Assembly (NCBI GenBank): GCA_947628195.1
Contig: CANQZB010000030.1
Coordinates: 1-9,583, forward strand
Length of the DNA: 9,583 nt
Direction of reading: 5' to 3'
Source: an uncultured Clostridia bacterium
GTDB lineage: Bacteria > Bacillota > Clostridia > Christensenellales > UBA1242
Shown here in pieces: positions 4,959-9,583 of this stretch. Below the pieces are notes generated by a model. It did not search any database, had not been told where the DNA came from, and saw only the letters and a program-made list of their open reading frames with translations. The stretch's first letter is position 1; every line of letters begins with the position of its first letter. Both the position numbers and the translations under genes were made by a program.

Positions 4959-7795
4959 TAGATTATAAATCGGAAGTCAACTTCCTGTAGTGAGTTGTTT
5001 CCCTGCTTAATTATGTTTACAACTTTCTCTGTATATTTTAATGTAACAGGTTCGTTAGAATATAATACATCCGCACTATTATAGTCCATTTTTGTTAGCA
5101 TTAAAATATCATTTGCTATGGTTTCCAAAGGCAAATTTCCTTTAAATCTTCTAATCAAGATTGGTGAAGGATAACCTTTTCCACCTTTAACATAAGGTTT
5201 ACCTCCATTAATCTCATAATTTTTAACACTCCCATGCGTCCACAAAACTGCCTCGTTTTTGTTGATCTTAATTAGTGTACCTCTCGAAATTGGGTAATTA
5301 TGTGCAAGTTCGTTAAAAAACTTTATGGCCTTAATATTTTCCTTGTTTTCTATTTGTATTAATTCTATATTCTCGAGATGCGAGAAAGCTTTTTCAAATC
5401 CCCTGATTTCTTCATACTTAAAAGGAGTAGATTTGTGAATGACAATATTTTCTAGTGGTTTTGTAGGATAAGTGTTATAATACATATTACATAAACTTTG
5501 TCCAATTTCATAAGCTTCTTGTTCCTTCATATACGGATTTTTTGTTTTGTTTGATATAGGTTTTAACAATAACTGCAATCCGCGACCTTTAGAGTCGAAT
5601 ATTTGACTACATCCAACTGTTATCCCATTCTTTGACACTCCATAACCAACACCTATAAAAGCGGTAGAATTTGTATTTAAAACAGGCTCCCAAGGTAAAT
5701 TTATCGTTTTTGTATACAGAGCCACAGCCAAATTCCACATTTTTTTATAAAGAGCATCTGATGAAACTATTGATCTATAAGAAATAAACTGTGTGATATA
5801 CTTGTTGGCAGCATTAAGTTTTATAAAATCATGTAAATTATTTGTACCATCTTCATTCGTTTCAAATTTTTCCAAAGTTTTGGGTGTATATATGACAATT
5901 AAATCGGGATTTTTCTGTCTTTTGATTTCTTCAAACTTATTTAATAAAAAATTGCAGTAACCATAAAACGATAAGTTAACACAATCAGATTTGTGAAATA
6001 GTTCAGTATCATATTCTAAATCAATATTAAACATGTTTTTGAAACCACCAAAATCTGGATAAATTTTATCGTTAGTCGTTTTGATTTTATTTAAGTTTTT
6101 AAAATATTGCGACAAATCAAGTTTGTCTTCAACAGGGCATACTATGGTTATCTTTATTTTCACTTTGTCAAACATTGGCCTTTTTATGCCATATTGTGAA
6201 ATACATTGTAAAGCACTAACATTCACATGATTACCATCTGTTGTTATGTATGGTTCAGGCAATAATGTATAAGGCAAATCACTTAGCATCAAACTTTGAT
6301 TTGAATATTCCAAATCGGTATTAAACAAATCAAATTTAAAGTCAAAATTTTTTACCATATCGCATAACCATTTATAAGAGTTATCATTTAGGTGTTTTTT
6401 GAATTTATTAAGAATTTTGGTTTTTACTGCTTGTGATTTCTCGTTTTTATATATATACTCTTTTAAGAAACTTATATAAACTCCATCATTGATATTTACA
6501 AAATCTACACTAAATCCTTCATAAATACCATCTAAATCCTTTTTATCATTAAAATATAGTTTATTGTTCCAGGCGTCAATTTCTTTATGTGTAGACAAAA
6601 TCGATTTTCTGACAAAATCTTTTAACATTTTGATTGAAATAGTAAAATGTTTTAGAATAAAATCTTCACTGAGCCTAAACTTTTCATAATTTTTAAGCTC
6701 AAGTTGACCTTTAAGCCATTGTATATCACCGATAAAATATAAATCCCCTCCATAAAACTGTCCAATATATTTATCATTTATTTTATCTTTCAATTCTTTA
6801 GAATAATCAACTTTTTCAATTCTATAAATTTCTGGTAATTTTTCACACTTAAACAGGTTTGATTTCAATATTTCTTTTTTGTTTAATTTATAACTTGGAC
6901 TAAAGTTTAACTCATTATTTTTGTTTAGTTCTTTATCAATATTTTCATCATTATTAATATACTGTTTATAGTAACTATAACATAAATCATCAAACCCAAG
7001 AAAATTACATATGCAACTATCTTCATTTAAACTGTTGGCAAATTGTATTAAGCTTTTTACATTTTCATTTATTTTCCCATCATAAGAACACCATATAATA
7101 CTTTTTGTTTTATTTATCTTAACAAACTCTTTAAGAGCATCCATAACCGAATTGTCCGCACCAGAATAACCCATAACGATAATTATCTGAGCAGGGCAGT
7201 TTAGTATGGCATTTTTTGTATTTTCCCCTAAAGCCTTTAATTCTTCCTCTGTATTTTTAGGTAAATTGTAATTATAATCTCCATGGAGTTCGGTAATGCA
7301 AATGTCGTTTGTAGTTATTGGCAAATAACTGTCGGTTATTTTTGCAACATCATAATGGGGATTAATTTGCAGAATCGCTTTATGAATAAGATCATCAAAG
7401 TTTGTTGTATATACAAATTTTGTTTTTTTGCTTTCTAAAATTTTAGCAAAACATTTATATCCTGTTGACGGTTTCTTTTGCACAAATTGATCTTTTATGA
7501 ATTGCATGCGAGCTTTCTGTAAAGGTAAACACTTTTCAAAATAATATGAATATGGATTTTTGATATTTTCATCGGGAAAATAATTGTCTAAAACCAATTT
7601 CAATTCTTCAGATAAAAATTCAAACTTTTTTATATCCTGTTTAAAATTATTACAATACATCATTTTTTTAAATTCGTAGACAAGATTTGTTGCGCTCATA
7701 CAACCCGAAGATATAGAACATCCTGCACCCAACAAAAAAGATACATCAGAAGTGTGAATAATATTTATTAATTGTTCTTGTGTTAATATTTGCAT
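4958..7795 (-). CDS. Single-chain SIR2-APAZ-MID-PIWI protein (SPARSA-type short Argonaute fused to NADase)
   Basis: Predicted guide-directed NADase of 945 aa, acting in abortive defence against plasmids or phages. The N-terminal SIR2 domain (about 1-260) has GAGCS (23-27), TTNFD with catalytic N132 (130-134), LHGD with catalytic H171 (170-173), and GYSGAD (209-214). Residues about 290-560 have no catalytic motif and fit the APAZ position. A MID-like part (about 560-700) carries KYITQ (665-669) and the helix ending in TKTINLPWEP. The PIWI part (712-945) opens with FIGVGYG, where active Argonautes have a catalytic Asp. VIHKS (785-789) and MDYNSADVLYS (903 onward) also lack the other tetrad residues, so slicing is not expected. 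In short-Argonaute systems, target recognition activates the SIR2 domain to destroy NAD. SIR2-APAZ and Argonaute are often two genes; here they are one chain. ATG 7795 has a weak AAAAGG site nine bases upstream and a good promoter. Confidence 0.85.
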   Translation of the reverse strand: MQILTQEQLINIIHTSDVSFLLGAGCSISSGCMSATNLVYEFKKMMYCNNFKQDIKKFEFLSEELKLVLDNYFPDENIKNPYSYYFEKCLPLQKARMQFIKDQFVQKKPSTGYKCFAKILESKKTKFVYTTNFDDLIHKAILQINPHYDVAKITDSYLPITTNDICITELHGDYNYNLPKNTEEELKALGENTKNAILNCPAQIIIVMGYSGADNSVMDALKEFVKINKTKSIIWCSYDGKINENVKSLIQFANSLNEDSCICNFLGFDDLCYSYYKQYINNDENIDKELNKNNELNFSPSYKLNKKEILKSNLFKCEKLPEIYRIEKVDYSKELKDKINDKYIGQFYGGDLYFIGDIQWLKGQLELKNYEKFRLSEDFILKHFTISIKMLKDFVRKSILSTHKEIDAWNNKLYFNDKKDLDGIYEGFSVDFVNINDGVYISFLKEYIYKNEKSQAVKTKILNKFKKHLNDNSYKWLCDMVKNFDFKFDLFNTDLEYSNQSLMLSDLPYTLLPEPYITTDGNHVNVSALQCISQYGIKRPMFDKVKIKITIVCPVEDKLDLSQYFKNLNKIKTTNDKIYPDFGGFKNMFNIDLEYDTELFHKSDCVNLSFYGYCNFLLNKFEEIKRQKNPDLIVIYTPKTLEKFETNEDGTNNLHDFIKLNAANKYITQFISYRSIVSSDALYKKMWNLAVALYTKTINLPWEPVLNTNSTAFIGVGYGVSKNGITVGCSQIFDSKGRGLQLLLKPISNKTKNPYMKEQEAYEIGQSLCNMYYNTYPTKPLENIVIHKSTPFKYEEIRGFEKAFSHLENIELIQIENKENIKAIKFFNELAHNYPISRGTLIKINKNEAVLWTHGSVKNYEINGGKPYVKGGKGYPSPILIRRFKGNLPLETIANDILMLTKMDYNSADVLYSNEPVTLKYTEKVVNIIKQGNNSLQEVDFRFII

Positions 7796-7842
7796 AATTT
7801 TAGACCTTTTATTGTAATTATTGTCATTTTACCCCTAAATAC

Positions 7843-7871
7843 ATTATACCACAAGATAGCAAAAATGTCAT
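7843..7871 (-). promoter_or_regulatory. Sigma-A promoter of the SIR2-Argonaute gene
   Basis: On the minus strand ATGACA (7871-7866, one base off TTGACA), a 17-base spacer and a perfect TATAAT (7848-7843) form a strong promoter. Its expected start, near 7836, leaves a leader of about 40 bases. No operator-like repeat overlaps it, which suggests steady expression, as usual for guide-controlled defence. Confidence 0.75.
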
Positions 7872-7975
7872 GCAATTTTGTGAGAATATAAATAAATGAA
7901 TTGGCAAAGGCTTAAATCGTTTTAGATAGAATTTAACATAAAAAGATATAAAAATCTTGGCAAAAGTGGTAAATT

Positions 7976-8015
7976 GTGGTACACAAATTTCAAAAGTGTA
8001 CTACTTTTTATTTTT
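7976..8015 (+). terminator. Strong plus-strand terminator with no obvious gene before it
   Basis: GTGGTACAC (7976-7984) pairs with GTGTACTAC (7996-8004) with one wobble, loop of eleven bases, followed by TTTTTATTTTT. This is a convincing plus-strand terminator, yet no plus-strand gene lies upstream (7796-7975 holds only tiny frames). It may stop transcription entering from the element before it reaches the tRNA fragment. The remainder of 7872-8090 is AT-rich with nothing else I can support. Confidence 0.7.
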
Positions 8016-8090
8016 GTTGGTGGCAAAGTGCGCTGTTTTTTAAGGCAACAGAAGGGTAGTGCAAAAAGTTTTGAGCAAAATCTTTCTTTT

Positions 8091-8135
8091 CTGATAAGGT
8101 GGGGGTCGGTGGTTCGAGTCCACTCATCTCAACCA
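8091..8135 (+). other. Attachment-site footprint: 3' fragment of tRNA-Ile(GAT)
   Basis: The fragment matches a tRNA-Ile from position 32 to the CCA end. It has loop CTGATAA with anticodon GAT (8093-8095), stem strand GGTGG (8098-8102), variable loop GGGTC (8103-8107), T-stem GGTGG (8108-8112), T-loop TTCGAGT (8113-8119), CCACT (8120-8124), acceptor strand CATCTCA (8125-8131), discriminator A and CCA (8133-8135). The 5' half is missing: upstream bases show no D-arm, no CCACC anticodon strand and no TGAGATG acceptor strand. Homology starts at the anticodon loop, a common crossover point for tyrosine recombinases. So this is best read as the distal attachment site, with the rebuilt intact tRNA left of the window and chromosome to the right of this fragment. 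It is not a functional tRNA gene. Confidence 0.85.
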
Positions 8136-8190
8136 GAAAAGTAAGTAAAAATACTTTTTGACCACCGCCTTATACAAAGCGAATGCGGAG

Positions 8191-8233
8191 TATAATGGGG
8201 GTTTGTGCTTCGAGTTAACTCATTTATTTGACC
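8191..8233 (+). pseudogene. Decayed second copy of the tRNA-Ile 3' fragment
   Basis: Aligned without gaps at an offset of 96 bases, 8196-8225 matches 8100-8129 at 24 of 30 positions. This includes TGGGGGT, the whole T-loop TTCGAGT (8209-8215) and ACTCAT. The T-stem no longer pairs properly and the acceptor end has diverged. It is probably the relic of an older integration at the same tRNA. Between the two copies lies GACCACCGCCTTAT (8160-8173), whose reverse complement matches the intact fragment at 12 of 14 bases. Confidence 0.6.
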
Positions 8234-8277
8234 TTATGGATACGAAGTTGTATGAAAAACAAAACTCAAAACGATAG

Positions 8278-8366
8278 TGGTCATATCGATTTATAATAGG
8301 ATTTAAAGTCGAGTTTGTCTTTAAAAACCATTATAGTTTTTGATTAGCTCTTAATCGATATGGCTA
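8278..8366. repeat. Long imperfect palindrome next to the attachment site
   Basis: Nested inverted pairs share one centre. They are CATATCGATT (8282-8291) with AATCGATATG (8353-8362), perfect and extendable by a few wobble pairs; TATAAT-GG (8292-8300) with CCATTATA (8328-8335); and TTTAAAG (8302-8308) with CTTTAAA (8319-8325). There is a ten-base loop and one asymmetric internal loop on the right arm. It lies just past the stop of the membrane-protein gene, with no T run. It could be a structured RNA end, a terminator-like element or a relic insertion. Confidence 0.4.
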
Positions 8367-8368
8367 AT

Positions 8369-9250
8369 TTATTGTTTAATTTTTTCGGCTTCTTTTTTTA
8401 CATAAGCTTCTGCGTTTAGCGAAATTACAATTATGCCCACAATTAATAAAGGCAGTGCAATAAATACTCCCACAAAAGCATTCGTTATGGCAATAATTAT
8501 AGCGGAAATTGCAAACGAAATTGCATATATGAGCAAATCCGCAATTAACAATGTAAAAAAGTTTTTAACATTAACAACTTGTTTAAAAGGTAATTTTTTG
8601 TAACCATGAATTAAATATGCTTCTAAAAGTGCAACAAAGCCGAATAAAACAATTCCTAAAACGCTAATAATTATCAGATTTGGTGCCCACAAAGTAGTTA
8701 GCCATAGGGTAATGGCGGTTATGCCAATTGTGAAAATACTATCAACAGTTGTCGATATAATCATTTTAAAGATGTTTCTTTTTGCGATGTTCCTTCTAAT
8801 TAAAAACTTTGTTAAAATAAATCCGCAAAGCAAACCCAAAATTGTGCACAGGGCAAAACCAACTATGTATTTTATATAGCCATTTATTGCCTTAGAAACC
8901 GTCTTTTCAATATCCTGTGCGTAAAGTTTGTAGTTTTCAATAGTGTTTTCCAAGTTGACTTTTAGTGTTCCATCAATCCATTCTTTCGAAGTTAAGGTTT
9001 TAACTGCTTCTATGGGCTTATCCCAACGAAAATCTGCAAAACTATCCATAACACAATTCTTTAAATCTTCAAAATTTATGCTTGCTTCTTGTGTAATTTC
9101 TTGAATTTCGGTTACCGCCTGATTAGCCTGCACTTCAAAGCCCGAAAACAAAAAACAAGCCCCAAATAGTATGCCTAAAAACAAAGCTCCAAGCGGAGTG
9201 AAGAAATATTTTAAATTTTTAAAAAAGTTAATTATTCCTTGCTTAATCAT
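8369..9250 (-). CDS. Multi-spanning membrane protein of unknown function
   Basis: I do not recognise a named family for this 293-aa protein. A hydrophobic segment at about 16-38 follows a short basic N-terminus. A mostly polar region (39-125) is rich in Glu, Lys and Thr and probably lies outside the membrane. Further segments fall at about 126-147, 164-186, 192-213 and two at about 230-277, giving some six spans. The C-terminus is lysine-rich (VKKEAEKIKQ). Basic stretches at 148-162 (KFLIRRNIAKRNIFK) and around 215-225 suggest cytoplasmic loops. ATG at 9250 is chosen because GAGGGG lies just before it; the upstream in-frame GTG at 9262 would include that site. The gene is divergent from the hflX-like gene and lies outside the tRNA fragment, so it is probably chromosomal rather than island cargo. 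Confidence 0.8.
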   Translation of the reverse strand: MIKQGIINFFKNLKYFFTPLGALFLGILFGACFLFSGFEVQANQAVTEIQEITQEASINFEDLKNCVMDSFADFRWDKPIEAVKTLTSKEWIDGTLKVNLENTIENYKLYAQDIEKTVSKAINGYIKYIVGFALCTILGLLCGFILTKFLIRRNIAKRNIFKMIISTTVDSIFTIGITAITLWLTTLWAPNLIIISVLGIVLFGFVALLEAYLIHGYKKLPFKQVVNVKNFFTLLIADLLIYAISFAISAIIIAITNAFVGVFIALPLLIVGIIVISLNAEAYVKKEAEKIKQ

Positions 9251-9254
9251 TTTT

Positions 9255-9260
9255 CCCCTC
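9255..9260 (-). promoter_or_regulatory. Ribosome binding site that decides the membrane-protein start
   Basis: GAGGGG on the minus strand lies four bases before ATG at 9250. It would lie inside the coding region if translation began at the in-frame GTG at 9262, which itself has no Shine-Dalgarno. Confidence 0.6.
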
Positions 9261-9267
9261 ACAAACT

Positions 9268-9296
9268 ATGTTAGCATATTAAATTTTATTTTACAA
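9268..9296 (-). promoter_or_regulatory. Candidate promoter of the membrane-protein gene
   Basis: On the minus strand TTGTAA (9296-9291), a 17-base spacer ending in TGC, and TAACAT (9273-9268) resemble an extended -10 promoter. Both hexamers match consensus at four of six positions, so it is only moderately convincing. Confidence 0.4.
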
Positions 9297-9369
9297 TTAT
9301 TTCAAAGATTTTAAAAAGATTTCCTGCTTTTTTAATTGTGGCTTTGTTTTTTGAAGTTTGGTGAAATAT

Positions 9370-9398
9370 TTGACATAAAAAAAATAATTTTGTAAGAT
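9370..9398 (+). promoter_or_regulatory. Promoter of the hflX-like gene
   Basis: A perfect TTGACA (9370-9375), a 17-base spacer and TAAGAT (9393-9398) form a likely sigma-A promoter. Only six bases (TTAATT) separate the -10 from ATG at 9405, so the expected +1 is the start codon itself. The region 9297-9369 between the divergent promoters holds nothing else evident. Confidence 0.55.
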
Positions 9399-9404
9399 TT
9401 AATT

Positions 9405-9583
9405 ATGAAAAATAATGAAGAAGTAAAAGAGAAAGCGTATTTAGTATGCCCCTATGTGGATATGGAAGGGGCGGATTATAGAAGCAAAGAATTGGAACTT
9501 TTGGCACGCTCGGCGCTTTTAGACGTTGTTAAGTGCAATCTTTTTTTAGTAAAAGATTTAAATGCGCGCACTTATTTTGGCAT
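9405..9583 (+). CDS. hflX: GTPase HflX, N-terminal part (cut by window end)
   Basis: Only the first 59 residues are present, in one open frame that runs off the window. After a short polar start, KAYLVCPYVDMEGADYRSKE forms the first strand of the HflX N-terminal domain. The helix LELLARSALLDVVK follows, and DLNARTYFG aligns with the family motif (E. coli HflX has KYFVGEGK at the same distance from its start). HflX is a ribosome-associated GTPase that splits stalled or stress-inactivated ribosomes. Its G-domain would lie outside the window, so the identification rests on a short stretch. There is no Shine-Dalgarno before ATG 9405, but a promoter lies at a distance that would give a leaderless mRNA. 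As a typical housekeeping gene it marks the right flank as core chromosome. Confidence 0.7.
   Translation, partial: MKNNEEVKEKAYLVCPYVDMEGADYRSKELELLARSALLDVVKCNLFLVKDLNARTYFG

Noticed and set aside
2255..7808. A shared GGTCT motif before three start codons (2260, 4469, 7804 on the minus strand) as a common operator
   Set aside because: Five bases is too short for significance in this window, distances to the start differ, and the motif also occurs in the hairpins.
7901..8030. Direct repeats around GGCAAAG (7903, 7959, 8022, also 32) as arm-type integrase sites
   Set aside because: The same motif occurs inside the integrase gene (about 1282), spacing is irregular, and the integrase has no N-terminal arm-binding domain.
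8060..8135. A complete functional tRNA-Ile gene
   Set aside because: The 3' half is perfect, but the bases before 8091 contain no D-arm, no 5' anticodon strand and no 5' acceptor strand pairing with CATCTCA.

Overview
The window is AT-rich DNA with AGGAG-type ribosome binding sites, sigma-A-like promoters and the standard code (TGA is used as a stop). This fits a low-GC Bacillota, probably a Clostridia-like organism, but nothing here fixes the genus. It reads as the right-hand part of an integrated defence island, followed from about position 8136 by ordinary chromosome.

Left part (1-1886, minus strand): a tyrosine integrase followed by a small sigma-region-4-like DNA-binding protein, closed by a terminator hairpin at the window edge. 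This is the mobility and regulation end of the element.

Middle (1887-4316, plus strand): a two-gene, translationally coupled modification/nuclease cassette. It encodes an EcoRI-family adenine methyltransferase (310 aa) and a DUF262-HNH nuclease (357 aa). Two hairpins with nearly identical arms bracket the cassette. Next come a stand-alone SLOG-fold protein (148 aa, plus strand) and, convergent with it, a 945-aa single-chain SIR2-APAZ-MID-PIWI protein. The latter is a short-type prokaryotic Argonaute fused to an NADase, with a PIWI domain that lacks the catalytic tetrad. Together these give DNA-cleaving and NAD-depleting (abortive) defence against phages and plasmids.

Right junction (7850-8370): no gene. 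It holds a perfect 3' fragment of a tRNA-Ile(GAT) gene, starting exactly at the anticodon loop and running to CCA (8091-8135). This is the classic footprint of a tyrosine recombinase integrated into a tRNA gene. A second, decayed copy of the same fragment lies 96 bases further on, suggesting an older integration at the same place. The intact tRNA-Ile is predicted to lie left of position 1.

Right flank (8369-9583): a multi-spanning membrane protein of unknown function, divergent from the start of a gene that looks like hflX. This is probably core chromosome.
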